Counted from the stretch's first letter, positions 1 to 9,355 are shown. The stretch is DNA of 60,795 nucleotides from CAYUIS01 sp964444825 (GCA_964444825.1 CAYUIS010000006.1:1-60795), one strand, 5' to 3'. The notes: generated by a model from the letters alone, not told the origin. Program-made: numbers and translations.

Positions 1-181
1 CAGGTTGACTCACTTCGGCTTCTGCGAATGTTCATTATGTTGTTGACCATTACAGATTTGCAGGGTTTCTCCGGCAATTCTATCTTGTGAATCCTGTTAA
101 TCCTGTCAAGTTCACGTCTGCCACTGTTGTGGACACTCAACCGGTGACCGGTTATCAGCCAGACGCGCTGGCTATCCACCG
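1..181. other. non-coding left edge
   Basis: No gene is recognised here. The stretch lies downstream of the stop codon of the solute-binding lipoprotein on the minus strand. It contains a small tandem repeat at 88-106 (two copies of AATCCTGT separated by one T), a low-complexity motif often seen in intergenic DNA, and a GTGACCGGTTATC-like word near 143. No T-tract hairpin convincing as a terminator was seen. Confidence 0.5.
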
Positions 182-1456
182 TCACTGCTCTGCTTGCTGC
201 TGAACCCAGTCCATCGCCGCCTGAGGGGTAGAGGTCTCATCGATGACCTCGCCCACCGCCCTGGCGAAATTCTCCATATCCCCTTCAAACTCGGCAAAAG
301 CCAGCAGGTTGATCAGGACCGCGTTCTCCATCGAGGCGCGGGCGACGGCAGCCACGTCCTGGCCCACACGCTGCCCATATGCGGAAGACTCGGCCAAGGC
401 CTTGCGCGCTGGCATCAGGCGGTAGGGCATCTGCTGGCTGAGGAACGTGATCCACTCCCAGCACGCGTCGGGATGTTTGGTCTCAGCATAGATAACATAG
501 CCCTCGACCTGAGCCTGGGTGATCGACGTGACGTCCTGGGGCAGCGGAGCCATCCCCCAGTTGACAAACCACTCCACCGGCCACCCGATGCCTCCTCGCT
601 CGGACAACATCCCAAACCACATACCCACCTTGCCGTGGCGCAGGCCATCGTAAATGGCGTACTGCCCCCCTCCAAACGCCTGGCGCGCCTCCTGCGGCGT
701 GGGTGCGACGTCGTACTCGTTGTACAGCCGGGCATACCAGTCCACCGCGTCAACGGCCAACGGATCGTTGAAGGTTGTGTAATCGGGGTCCTGGAGACTG
801 TCGAAAAGCTGCCCACCGTGCTGGTAGATGAAGAACACGGCGTCAAAGTAACTCGGATCGGTCGTAGTGCCAGTGGTGGTGTAGCCATAAATGCCCTCAT
901 CGGGATCGGTGATGGTCAGACCAGCGTTCAGAAAATCGTCCCACGTCCACCCGATCTCGGGATACGGCAGGCTGTGTTGATCAAACAGGTCTCGGCTGTA
1001 AAAAGTCACCAGCACGTCCACCCCGGCCGGGATAGCCCAACGCTTGCCTTCCATGGTGAGGGGCTCCATCGCGCCTGGATAAAAACCGGATAGATCGAAG
1101 GACCGTTCCTGCTCGATGAAGGGGTCCAGGCTGATAATCTGGCCCTCTTGCTGCAGGGCAATCAGCGCGTACGGCGAAACGACCAGGACATCCACGTCGC
1201 CCGTACCAAGGGCTCCCAACGGATTCCCGCCGCTCGCGTGTAATTCGACAGTGATGTGGGGATGGCTGACACCGAATTCATCGACCATGGCCTGGTAAAA
1301 GTCCACGTCCACATCGGGATGGGCAAACCCGATCGTTACCGGCTCAGGGGTTGGTGCAGCCACAGCACAACCGGAACAGGCAAGCACGAGAATCAGGCAA
1401 AGAGGATTGTATACCCACCTCATTCCCCCGTCCCTACGGTGTGAACCGACAGACAT
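182..1456 (-). CDS. extracellular solute-binding lipoprotein (family 1)
   Basis: This 424-aa protein resembles sugar-type ABC solute-binding proteins. It has a short basic N-terminus, a hydrophobic segment (about residues 16-29) and cysteines at 27 and 30 that fit a lipobox, then a Thr/Pro linker and a two-lobed binding fold. Recognisable stretches include a VDVLVVSPYALIAL segment near 90 and the WTWDDFL segment near 170 that is typical of the family. A GGAGGGGG ribosome site just ahead of 1456 supports this start. It is the last gene of a MacAB-type export operon, 28 bases after an ATPase gene, and no MalFG-type permease lies nearby. Whether it binds sugar for an unlinked importer or serves the exporter cannot be told from the sequence. 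Confidence 0.85.
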   Translation of the reverse strand: MSVGSHRRDGGMRWVYNPLCLILVLACSGCAVAAPTPEPVTIGFAHPDVDVDFYQAMVDEFGVSHPHITVELHASGGNPLGALGTGDVDVLVVSPYALIALQQEGQIISLDPFIEQERSFDLSGFYPGAMEPLTMEGKRWAIPAGVDVLVTFYSRDLFDQHSLPYPEIGWTWDDFLNAGLTITDPDEGIYGYTTTGTTTDPSYFDAVFFIYQHGGQLFDSLQDPDYTTFNDPLAVDAVDWYARLYNEYDVAPTPQEARQAFGGGQYAIYDGLRHGKVGMWFGMLSERGGIGWPVEWFVNWGMAPLPQDVTSITQAQVEGYVIYAETKHPDACWEWITFLSQQMPYRLMPARKALAESSAYGQRVGQDVAAVARASMENAVLINLLAFAEFEGDMENFARAVGEVIDETSTPQAAMDWVQQQAEQ

Positions 1457-1483
1457 GCCCCCTCCACTTACAGAACCGCGCCG

Positions 1484-2191
1484 TCAGTTGTCTTGCAGAA
1501 TCTGGCCGTCCTTCAGTTGCAGCACGTCGTCCACGTATTCATCCACCAGGGCGTCGTGGGAGGCCATCAGCACGGTCACCTGCTCCTCCTCCACGATACG
1601 GCGGAAAAGATTCAGGATCTCCCGGGCAGTCGTGCTGTCCAATTCGCCGGTGGGTTCGTCGGCCAGGACCAAATGGGGGTTGTTGGCCAGGGCCCGGGCA
1701 ATGGCGACTCGTTGTTGCTGGCCGCCCGACATCTCGAAGGGGCGATGATGAATCCACTGGCGCAGGCCGACCAGATCAAGGCAGTGCAGCGCCTGCTCTC
1801 GGCGCTCCTTGGTCTTAACACCGGCGATACGCAACATCAACTCCACATTTTCGTAGGCGGACAGGGTGGGCAAAAGGCCAAAGGACTGGAAGACAAAGCC
1901 CACCCGGTCGCGCCGCCACTGGGTAAGCTGCCTCTCATTGAACTCTGATATCTCGCGCCCGAATACGCGGACGATGCCAGACGTGGGATGATCGAGACCT
2001 CCGATGCAGTTGAGCAACGTCGTTTTGCCACTGCCCGAGCGCCCCTTCAGCGCCACAAAGCGCCCAAGTTCGATCCCGAAATTGACGCCTCGCAAGGCCG
2101 GCACCTCCTGTGCGCCAGACCGGTACACGCGCCACAGGTCCTCGGTCTCGACGACGTAGCCGCTTGATCCATTCATAGTCTCTTCCACCAT
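1484..2191 (-). CDS. ABC transporter ATP-binding protein (MacB/LolD type)
   Basis: A 235-aa ABC ATPase of the MacB/LolD/FtsE class, which drives a mechanotransmission-type permease rather than a substrate channel. Walker A (GRSGSGKT, about residues 50-57), the signature MSGGQQQR (about 144) and Walker B (LVLADEPTGELDS, about 165-177) are all intact. The -GELDS- continuation after Walker B is characteristic of this class. It starts almost directly after the upstream ATPase gene (2194-3390), so translation is probably coupled; an internal ATG at 2176 with a GGAAGAG site is an alternative start. It presumably pairs with the other ATPase under the 968-aa permease. Confidence 0.9.
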   Translation of the reverse strand: MVEETMNGSSGYVVETEDLWRVYRSGAQEVPALRGVNFGIELGRFVALKGRSGSGKTTLLNCIGGLDHPTSGIVRVFGREISEFNERQLTQWRRDRVGFVFQSFGLLPTLSAYENVELMLRIAGVKTKERREQALHCLDLVGLRQWIHHRPFEMSGGQQQRVAIARALANNPHLVLADEPTGELDSTTAREILNLFRRIVEEEQVTVLMASHDALVDEYVDDVLQLKDGQILQDN

Positions 2192-2193
2192 CG

Positions 2194-3390
2194 CTACCGT
2201 CCCTCGCCTTCATCGGGGCCTGATTCATCGACCTGGCTCGGGCCGGGCTCGGGTTGGAACTGGTCGCGGGGCCTGCGCCCCCAACGGCCCAACCGTTCAC
2301 GCGCTTTGGAGAGAGAACGCCTCAGACCAGCGACACCCGGCAGGTCGAGAAAATGACCGATGGTACGCCCTCCGGGCACCGGCATCAGATCGACCGCCGC
2401 CATCCCGGACGCCTGGGCAGACTGCGGCACCGGCCGAATCAGGATCCCGTCGTCGATCAGCTCCAGTCGAGCGCGCCCCTGGATGGCAAAGTGCTCCAGG
2501 TACTCTTTCGGCACCTGCAAGCGTCCCGCCGAGTCCAGCACAACCAACTCCTCAAAGAGTTCCTCTGCTCCATCGCCATCGCCGTCCTCACCGGCCAACT
2601 CACCCCCGGCCGAAGCGTTCGCCACCGACTGACGCACCGTCTCGGTAGCCATCTTGCCATCTCGGATAGCGACCACCCGATCCACGTGGCGAGCGATGCC
2701 GGGGTCATGGCTGACGATCAGCGTCGTCAGGCCGTACTCCCGGTTGAGCCGTTTGAACGTCTCGTATATGACCAACGCCGTGGTAGAGTCCACCTCGCCT
2801 GTCGGCTCGTCCGCCAACAGCAGCTTGGGGTCGTTGGCCAGGGCGACAGCGATGGCAACCCGCTGTTGCTCACCGCCCGACATCTCTGCCAGGCGATGAT
2901 GGATTCGCTCGGTCAGCCCAACAGCTTCAATCAATTCCTCAGCGCGCCGTCGCTTCTTGCGTCCGGCCTGACCCGACAACGTCATCGGCAACTCGACGTT
3001 TTCCAGCGCATTCAGATATGGCACCAGGTTGCGGCTGCCCTGCTGCCAGACGAATCCTACCTTGGAGCGGCGATAGCGGGTGAGGGCGGCATCCGGCATC
3101 TTGAGCAAGTCTTGCCCATCCACCCATACCCGCCCGGCCGAGGGACGATCAATGCCACCCAGTATGTTCATCAACGTCGATTTACCGCTGCCGCTGGGAC
3201 CGACGATGCCCAGCAATTCACCAGGGGTTACCACCAGATCCAGGCCCTGCAACGCCACGATCTCCAGTTCAGCCACCTGGTGGATTTTCACCAGACCGTC
3301 ACAGATGATCAGTGGCGAGGCATCCGAAGGGAGAGCAGAGGAGTCAGAGGGAAGAGAAGACAACGAGATCTCTTTTTCGGTTCCCGTCAT
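2194..3390 (-). CDS. ABC transporter ATP-binding protein with AbrB-like C-terminal tail
   Basis: A 398-aa protein about 150 residues longer than a normal MacB-type ATPase. Residues 25-255 form the ATPase: Walker A GPSGSGKS at 64-71, signature SGGEQQ at 171-176, Walker B LLLADEP at 190-196 and an H-loop SHD near 227-229. An acidic linker (260-280) leads to residues 281-320, which read like a SpoVT/AbrB swapped-hairpin half: a GRLQVPKEYLEH segment followed by LIDDGILIRP. The last 75 residues are basic, then acidic and probably disordered. The second ATPase of the operon follows after two bases. The AbrB resemblance was recognised by eye and is inference; in this position the domain could mediate dimerisation or DNA binding. 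Confidence 0.85.
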   Translation of the reverse strand: MTGTEKEISLSSLPSDSSALPSDASPLIICDGLVKIHQVAELEIVALQGLDLVVTPGELLGIVGPSGSGKSTLMNILGGIDRPSAGRVWVDGQDLLKMPDAALTRYRRSKVGFVWQQGSRNLVPYLNALENVELPMTLSGQAGRKKRRRAEELIEAVGLTERIHHRLAEMSGGEQQRVAIAVALANDPKLLLADEPTGEVDSTTALVIYETFKRLNREYGLTTLIVSHDPGIARHVDRVVAIRDGKMATETVRQSVANASAGGELAGEDGDGDGAEELFEELVVLDSAGRLQVPKEYLEHFAIQGRARLELIDDGILIRPVPQSAQASGMAAVDLMPVPGGRTIGHFLDLPGVAGLRRSLSKARERLGRWGRRPRDQFQPEPGPSQVDESGPDEGEGR

Positions 3391-3477
3391 TGCTTACCTC
3401 CCTGAACCCTTTGCCCAATCATACAAAACCCCGGCTGTCCTATCCATCCGCTTGCCACTGCCCCCTCTCTCCTCCGA

Positions 3478-6384
3478 CTAGGCCGTTTCCCCGAGCTTGA
3501 CTGCCTGAAAGATCTTCATGCGCAGGAGCAGGATCACCAACACCGCCAAAGCAGCCACAAATAGCGATCCAAAGAGGGCATAGATGCGGAGGATGGCAGG
3601 CCAGGCGATCTCTACCACGAAGGGAGGGATCTGGGCCGATGGCCCGGCGCCAATCTGGAGATAGGGAATAAACAGCTTGCTGATCCAAGCGCCCAAGGCC
3701 GTACCCACAATAGTCCCGGTCAGAATCAGAAAGGCCAATTCCCAAGCCAAGAACACCACCATTTGCCCCGCCGATAGCCCGATAGCCCGCAGGATACCCA
3801 GTTCGATAAAACGACGGCGGAAGGAGAAAAAGGCATAAAGCAGAAAGCCTAGCACCGTCAACAGAGCGGCGGCCAAGAACCCCACGGAGAGCAACCCGAA
3901 CAAACCCTGGCGTTCCGGACGCAGTTGCTCCACAAGAACCCGATCGAGGGGTGCATCCCAATCGACCACCCTCAAGCGCAGATCGCGCACGCCGCCCACG
4001 ATCTCCTCATAGTCCGCCTGCCCATCGGTCTTGAGCCATACATCGTATGGGTACTGTCCCCCGGCCTGCGTGAACAAATAGTCCAGATTACCCACAAAAA
4101 GCGGTCCATCCTCAGGATACCACGTGGGGAATAGATCGAACGCGCCAACGATCTGCACGTCCATCTCGACGCGCTCTCCGAAGGTGTTCACACCGATGCG
4201 GAAAGTGTCGCCCCCCTTGAGCGCATGCTGGCTCATGAATCGACGGGAGACCAACACACCGTCGGAATAGACAGCCAGTCCATTCATCAGCGCACCCAGA
4301 CTGGCTGGGGCGAAATCCCTGCGCCAGAACGCGACCTGAGGAAAATCAATCCGGTCGATACCGATAAACACACCTTCCTGCGTCCCGCCACTCAATCGAG
4401 AGAACGTCTTGAAACGTCCAACCCGTGCAGCGGCTTGTACGCCCGGTACCCTGAGGTGCTCGGACACCGGAAGGAAAAGCCAGCGCGGACCTTCCTCTTC
4501 CTCCTCGTCGGTGACGGCGGCATCCTGTCCCGAGAAATCGAAGCGACTGGTAGTCTCTGTGCTCTCGCCCATTTCGTCCAGTTGCATATCGGCGCCGGTC
4601 TCATAGTAGGTCTGATCGTAGAGGTGACGATCCAGGGTCTGCGCCAGAGATGCCGTGAAGGCGGACAGGCTGAGCGTCAGCACCAGCAGGACGAGAGGCG
4701 CAGCGTAAAAGCCTGGCGTGCGAGCGAGATGACGAGAGGCCAGGAGAATCCCAACCCCGCTCGTGCGCGAGGCGAGCCAGGCGATGCCGGTCATTGCCAG
4801 GGGCAGAATACGCAGGATAAACAGCGTGAGGGCAAAGACCCCCAGCGACGGCACGATAAAGAGTAGCGGGTTCTGGAAGGGATCGTTGACCACTTCGCTG
4901 CCTGCCACCGGCAGGACGATAGCGCCCTGCTGGCGGAGCAGATAGGTGCCATAGGCCGCTGGGATAAGGAGCATTAGATCAAGCCAGACTCGTTGCCACC
5001 ATGGCGGGCGCAGCGCCCTGGCGCGCTCTTGCTTGTACGTGACGATCGTGTGGCGGGCAGCACCGATAGTGGGCACGATCTGCGCCACCAGCGCCAGCCC
5101 AACGGCAGCCAACCCAAAGCTCAACGTCGCCGTCGTTACACCGATTCGCAGATCCGACGCGCCGGAAAAATCCAGAAAACTACGGGCCCGACCGATAACA
5201 CGGGCCACCAGCGTGCCAGCGGACGAACCGGCAGCCAACGCAACGATCCCCAACAGCAGGGCCTCCAGGGCCGCGATCCCCAATACCTGAATCGCGGTAG
5301 CCCCGCGGCTCCGCAGTACGGCAATCTCATTGCGCTGCCGCCCTACAGCCAACCCGACCACCAGGCCAATAAAGGCCAAGATCATGCCGATGATGGGCGT
5401 ACTGAAGGCATAGAGCAGAACAGTGAGCAGCCTAGCAGCGCGCCGATACTCTTGCAGGGCGCCCACCGGCGACACATCCAGCCTGGTGCCAGGTAGGAGG
5501 CTGGCTGCACGCTGTTGAACCGTCGTAATTTGCGTCACCAACGAGCCGGCGTCGCCGGAGGTGACATCGGAGCCATCCATAACAAGATACCATAACCCCA
5601 GGTAGATCTCATCCTCCATGTAAGGACTGATCCGCCCCAAGAAGGTCTCCTCCGGCACCAGCAGCACATCCTCTAGCGCGACAGGGTCGTAGAACCAGAA
5701 GGATTCCCCGGGATCCGTCGGTCGCCACACGCCGGCGATACGGACGATCATCTGCACGGTCCGCTCTCCCTCGGCCGTTTCGCGACGGGCGAAGAGAGCA
5801 TAGTTCTCGCCGACCTGGAGGCCCAACTCGACAGCCAGCACCTCGCTGATCAGTACGTCAATGGTGCTATCCTGCGCCGGAGCCGCCACAGCCGGAAAGC
5901 TACCTTCAAGGACTGTGATATGATCCATCAGATCGCTGACAAAGGCCAGACTCGTCCACGTGAGCGGATCCTTGATGTCGGCGTAGGCGACGTCCTCTTG
6001 CGGAAACAGCCGAAAGGTGTCGGTTTTGCAGTAACGCACTAGCGCTTGTTGAGGAAGACCCAGCTCACCCCCGGCCGGACCGGATAGATACTCATCGACC
6101 GGCTGCAGGTCCTCCCATTCCACCGCACCGGACCAGGCCCCCAGGTAGCGGAACATGAAGGCAAACGGCGGATGGGCGCGACTGCTTCCTTCCTCCAAGG
6201 CTTCCCCCGAGAGCTCCTCGCGCAGGACACGGTAGTAAACCGCGTCGGCGTACAGGGGGATGCTCATCGTCAAGGCTACCGATGTAACGAGTCCCAGCAC
6301 GGTGGCCAGCGCCAACCAACTCTGGGAAAAGAGGCGCTTGGCGGCCACGACAAAGATGGCCCACGTCCGCAGCAATATGTTCAT
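3478..6384 (-). CDS. FtsX-like ABC permease, two-module (968 aa)
   Basis: A large integral membrane permease of the MacB/FtsX superfamily with two FtsX cores. An N-terminal membrane helix (about 10-45, with SLPLYADAVYY-like sequence after it) is followed by an extracytoplasmic domain and a membrane block near 330-460. That block ends with the diagnostic VGRQRNEIAVLRSRGA segment at about 347-362. A second helix and domain then lead to a C-terminal FtsX block with FFSFRRRFIELGILRAIGLS near 870-890. It lies 19 bases downstream of the adaptor gene and upstream of two ATPase genes, so it is the membrane part of the exporter. The substrate is unknown; in this class it may be a peptide, lipid, lipoprotein or antibiotic. 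Confidence 0.9.
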   Translation of the reverse strand: MNILLRTWAIFVVAAKRLFSQSWLALATVLGLVTSVALTMSIPLYADAVYYRVLREELSGEALEEGSSRAHPPFAFMFRYLGAWSGAVEWEDLQPVDEYLSGPAGGELGLPQQALVRYCKTDTFRLFPQEDVAYADIKDPLTWTSLAFVSDLMDHITVLEGSFPAVAAPAQDSTIDVLISEVLAVELGLQVGENYALFARRETAEGERTVQMIVRIAGVWRPTDPGESFWFYDPVALEDVLLVPEETFLGRISPYMEDEIYLGLWYLVMDGSDVTSGDAGSLVTQITTVQQRAASLLPGTRLDVSPVGALQEYRRAARLLTVLLYAFSTPIIGMILAFIGLVVGLAVGRQRNEIAVLRSRGATAIQVLGIAALEALLLGIVALAAGSSAGTLVARVIGRARSFLDFSGASDLRIGVTTATLSFGLAAVGLALVAQIVPTIGAARHTIVTYKQERARALRPPWWQRVWLDLMLLIPAAYGTYLLRQQGAIVLPVAGSEVVNDPFQNPLLFIVPSLGVFALTLFILRILPLAMTGIAWLASRTSGVGILLASRHLARTPGFYAAPLVLLVLTLSLSAFTASLAQTLDRHLYDQTYYETGADMQLDEMGESTETTSRFDFSGQDAAVTDEEEEEGPRWLFLPVSEHLRVPGVQAAARVGRFKTFSRLSGGTQEGVFIGIDRIDFPQVAFWRRDFAPASLGALMNGLAVYSDGVLVSRRFMSQHALKGGDTFRIGVNTFGERVEMDVQIVGAFDLFPTWYPEDGPLFVGNLDYLFTQAGGQYPYDVWLKTDGQADYEEIVGGVRDLRLRVVDWDAPLDRVLVEQLRPERQGLFGLLSVGFLAAALLTVLGFLLYAFFSFRRRFIELGILRAIGLSAGQMVVFLAWELAFLILTGTIVGTALGAWISKLFIPYLQIGAGPSAQIPPFVVEIAWPAILRIYALFGSLFVAALAVLVILLLRMKIFQAVKLGETA

Positions 6385-6402
6385 ATCTCTCTACGCCCGT
6401 CT

Positions 6403-7764
6403 CTACTGCCCGATCACGACCTGCCCCTCGCTCAGGCCCTCCTCGACCTCAACCCGATCCTCGCTCTGGATGCCGACTTTGACGTCCACGCGGAGTTGGG
6501 CGTCGCCCTCCTGGACGACGACGAACCTGCGACCTTCAAAAGTGCGAATCGCCTGAGGCGGCAGCCAAAGCACATCGTCCTTACGCTCCAACACCACGGT
6601 GATGCGCACCAGGTCGCCGCGTTCGAAGCCGGCCTCAGCGGCCGTCGTCCCCAGTGTGATGCGGGTGGATTTGTCCTGGTCTTCCTCCTCAACACCTGCA
6701 CTGCGACCGCCCCCCCCATAGGGATATGGCAACCGTCGAATGACGCCTGGAATCTCCTCGCCGGGCCGACTGACCGCCATGATCGTGGCCGGCATGCCCT
6801 CGGCCAGTTCCCGCAGCTCCTTGTCCATCGGATCGGCACTTATCTCCGTGTCGCTGGGATCGGCCAGGATGGCGACATTTTTGTAGGCATCCACGAGACG
6901 CCCCTCCGCAAGGCTCCACGAGAGTATCTGGCCGTCAAAGGGCGCGATGATGCGGGCATCCGCGAGTTGATCCTCCAGCCGCTTGACCATCAGCTCCAGC
7001 GACTGGATGTCCAACCCGGCTTCAAGCTCGGTCAGACGCATCCCGGCCAGGTCTACCTCGATCTCTAGGATCTCTGTCTCCAGGCTGGCGATGTGCCGCT
7101 CGGCTACCATAGCATCGTAATTGGCCTGGGCAAGTTCCAGATCATCCTTGGCATACCCCCACGCATCGGTATAGGCCTTTTGCACATCCTCGTACTTCCA
7201 CACCCACTCCCGATTCTTTTGCCTCTCGTACTCGTGGGCTGCATCGGCCTCGGCCTTGATGGCCTGCTGCAAAGCAACCTCGGCAGCTACCAAGTCGGGG
7301 GAGCGGGCCTGGGCCTGGGCCAGACGTAGCTCGGCGATCTTGAGATTGGCCTTGGCCTCGGCAAGCTGCCTTTGGGAGTTCAACCGGGCCGCCTCCAACT
7401 CGGTCCTGGCCTGGGCCAGTTGATTTTGCAGATCGGCGGTCTCTAGCTCGGCCAGAATGTCACCGGCCTCGACCCAGTCATCCCTTTCGACGTAAACCAC
7501 CCCAACATAGCCCGGCGAGCGAAAGAAGAGCTCCTGCTCGACCACGGGTGCGATACGTCCTGTGAACTGGACGGACTTGACCACCTCGCCAAGCTGCACG
7601 CGGTAGGTGGGCTTGACGGGCACAATGGGCGTAGGGATGGGAGTTGGCGTCGCCTCCGTGACCGGCGCTGACCCGCTCGAACAGCCCGTTGGTAGCAACA
7701 TAGCTCCGATCAGCATGATCAAAGGGACTAGCAGCTCAGCGACGCGTTTTGCTCGTCGTATCAT
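6403..7764 (-). CDS. MacA/HlyD-type efflux adaptor, lipoprotein
   Basis: A 453-aa periplasmic-adaptor-like protein. From the chosen ATG, a signal peptide ends in a lipobox (LLPTGCSS, Cys near 26). Then come a Thr/Pro linker, a beta-barrel/lipoyl half (QLGEVVKSVQFTGRIAPVVE), a long coiled coil with a heptad-like Leu/Ala pattern (about 105-290), the second lipoyl half (IIAPFDGQILSW) and a C-terminal barrel. The frame is open up to 7887, but that upstream start would lie inside the promoter (7876-7904). The ATG at 7764 has a GAGGAGG ribosome site, so 7764 is preferred. It is the first gene of the exporter operon. A lipid-anchored adaptor suits a cell without a TolC-bearing outer membrane; that is inference. 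Confidence 0.88.
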   Translation of the reverse strand: MIRRAKRVAELLVPLIMLIGAMLLPTGCSSGSAPVTEATPTPIPTPIVPVKPTYRVQLGEVVKSVQFTGRIAPVVEQELFFRSPGYVGVVYVERDDWVEAGDILAELETADLQNQLAQARTELEAARLNSQRQLAEAKANLKIAELRLAQAQARSPDLVAAEVALQQAIKAEADAAHEYERQKNREWVWKYEDVQKAYTDAWGYAKDDLELAQANYDAMVAERHIASLETEILEIEVDLAGMRLTELEAGLDIQSLELMVKRLEDQLADARIIAPFDGQILSWSLAEGRLVDAYKNVAILADPSDTEISADPMDKELRELAEGMPATIMAVSRPGEEIPGVIRRLPYPYGGGGRSAGVEEEDQDKSTRITLGTTAAEAGFERGDLVRITVVLERKDDVLWLPPQAIRTFEGRRFVVVQEGDAQLRVDVKVGIQSEDRVEVEEGLSEGQVVIGQ

Positions 7765-7875
7765 CGTGATTCGTTCCTCCTCATCACCAGAGTCTTGGGC
7801 CAGACACCAACACACGCGGGCCGGACTCTGACTCAGGGTTGTGATCACGCCGGCCAGCTTGCGGCGAACCGTCGA

Positions 7876-7904
7876 ATTATTGCACAAGAGACTGTGCTTG
7901 TCAA
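7876..7904 (-). promoter_or_regulatory. sigma-70 type promoter of the exporter operon
   Basis: Read on the minus strand, a consensus -35 TTGACA (7904-7899) is followed after 17 bases by AATAAT (7881-7876). The predicted start near 7869 leaves a leader of about 105 bases before the adaptor ATG at 7764. This also rules out the longer open frame that begins at 7887. Confidence 0.65.
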
Positions 7905-7910
7905 GACGCA

Positions 7911-7969
7911 GCGTTAGGAACGCAACTTGACAAGGGCAGGGTTTCGTCGTATAAAAAAACCCTGGCCCT
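7911..7969 (+). promoter_or_regulatory. sulfatase promoter with two inverted repeats
   Basis: On the plus strand TTGACA (7927-7932) and TATAAA (7950-7955) are 17 bases apart, giving a strong promoter for the sulfatase at 8012. Two symmetric elements sit here. GCGTTAGGAACGC (7911-7923) lies exactly between the divergent -35 boxes. A larger repeat has arms AGGGCAGGGTTT (7933-7944) and AAACCCTGGCCCT (7957-7969), with one bulged base, and overlaps the spacer and the transcription start. Both look like operator candidates; the second could also fold as an RNA hairpin in the leader. Confidence 0.55.
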
Positions 7970-8011
7970 GGTGCTTACCCCTTCCCACGAATAGCCCAAG
8001 GAGCATTCCCA

Positions 8012-9355
8012 ATGCCTGAACCTCCCAACGTCATCGTATGCTTCACAGACCAACAGCGCTGGGATACGACCGGGGTTCACGGGAACCCACTCGGTCTGAC
8101 GCCTAACCTGGACCGCATGGCACAGCGCGGAACGCACGTCTTTAACTCATTCACCTGCCAGCCTGTCTGCGCACCCGCACGCTCGTCGCTGCAGACAGGC
8201 CGATACGCGACGCAGACGGGCGTCTTTCGCAATGGCATCGCCCTGTCACCAGAGGCCAAGACACTCGCCCATCGCTTTCGGGAGGCGGGCTACCACACAG
8301 CCTACATCGGCAAATGGCACCTCGCAGACGAAGAGCCGGTGCCGGAACAGCAGCGAGGGGGATACGAGCACTGGCTTGGGGCCAACCTCCTCGAGTTTGT
8401 CTCGGCCCCCTATCGCACCGTCGTCTACGACAACGAGAACAGACCCGTCAGACTCCCGGGCTACCGCGTGGACGGGTTGACCGACGCGGCGATACGCACC
8501 ATCGAGGCTCATCAGAAACGTCCTTTCTATCTGTTTCTCTCGTTCCTGGAGCCGCACCACCAAAACCATCTCGATGACTATGTCGCGCCCGATGGCTACC
8601 GAGAGCGCTACGTGGGGAAGTGGATTCCCCCGGACCTGGCTGCTCTTGGGGGATCCACCCACCAGCACCTGGCGGGCTACTATGGCATGGTCAAACGGAT
8701 CGACGAAGCACTAGGCAGGCTCTTGGACGCGCTCAAAAGCCTCAGTCTGACACACAAGACGATTCTACTCTTTACCTCCGACCACGGTTGCCACTTTAAG
8801 ACGCGCAACGAAGAGTACAAGCGCTCCTGCCACGAGAGCTCGATCCGTGTGCCGACCGCCCTGCAAGGACCTGGTTTTGATAGCGGGGGACAGATCCGGG
8901 AGCTTGTCAGCATCGTGGACCTACCGCCGACGCTCCTGGACGCTGCCGGCCTGCCTATACCCACAGATATGATGGGACGCTCGATTCTCCCCCTTTTGAA
9001 GGGAGGGACAGAAGAGTGGCCTGAGGAGGTCTTTGTCCAGATCAGTGAGTCGCAGGTGGGGCGCGCGGTCCGCACTCGGCGCTGGAAGTACAGCGTCGTT
9101 GCCCCAGACAGGGATGGTTGGCAACACGCCGCTTCCGATCACTATGTCGAAGAGGTCCTCTACGATTTAGAGGCGGACCCCTACGAGTTGACGAATCTCA
9201 TTGGACTGGAATCACATCGAGAGGTGTCCAAGGTGATGAGAGAGCGTCTCGTGCGCCGGATGGTCGAAGCGGGCGAGGCGAAGCCGACCATCGAACCCGC
9301 GCCGACGCGGCCCAGTGGCCAGCGTTACGTGTCGCCTGCGGAGGCACAAGCTTGA
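8012..9355 (+). CDS. sulfatase (alkaline-phosphatase superfamily, Cys type)
   Basis: A 447-aa arylsulfatase/AslA-type hydrolase expected to remove sulfate esters from sugars or related compounds. The N-terminal metal-binding strand (NVIVCFTDQQRWD, residues 6-18), the formylglycine motif C-A-P-A-R (Cys53 to Arg57) followed by SSLQTGRY, a GKWHL lysine-histidine segment near 106 and the second metal site FTSDHG near 250 are all present. Maturation needs a formylglycine-generating enzyme, and none is encoded here. There is no signal peptide, so it probably acts in the cytoplasm. AAGGAG eight bases ahead of the ATG supports the start. It borders a decayed second sulfatase and lies upstream of the LacI pair. 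Confidence 0.9.
   Translation: MPEPPNVIVCFTDQQRWDTTGVHGNPLGLTPNLDRMAQRGTHVFNSFTCQPVCAPARSSLQTGRYATQTGVFRNGIALSPEAKTLAHRFREAGYHTAYIGKWHLADEEPVPEQQRGGYEHWLGANLLEFVSAPYRTVVYDNENRPVRLPGYRVDGLTDAAIRTIEAHQKRPFYLFLSFLEPHHQNHLDDYVAPDGYRERYVGKWIPPDLAALGGSTHQHLAGYYGMVKRIDEALGRLLDALKSLSLTHKTILLFTSDHGCHFKTRNEEYKRSCHESSIRVPTALQGPGFDSGGQIRELVSIVDLPPTLLDAAGLPIPTDMMGRSILPLLKGGTEEWPEEVFVQISESQVGRAVRTRRWKYSVVAPDRDGWQHAASDHYVEEVLYDLEADPYELTNLIGLESHREVSKVMRERLVRRMVEAGEAKPTIEPAPTRPSGQRYVSPAEAQA

Noticed and set aside
143..156. A third LacI operator copy
   Set aside because: GTGACCGGTTATC matches only the first half of the block and lies at the 3' end of an unrelated operon.
7765..7887. Longer N-terminus for the first efflux adaptor
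   Set aside because: It would start inside the promoter and put 41 residues before a clear lipoprotein signal peptide.
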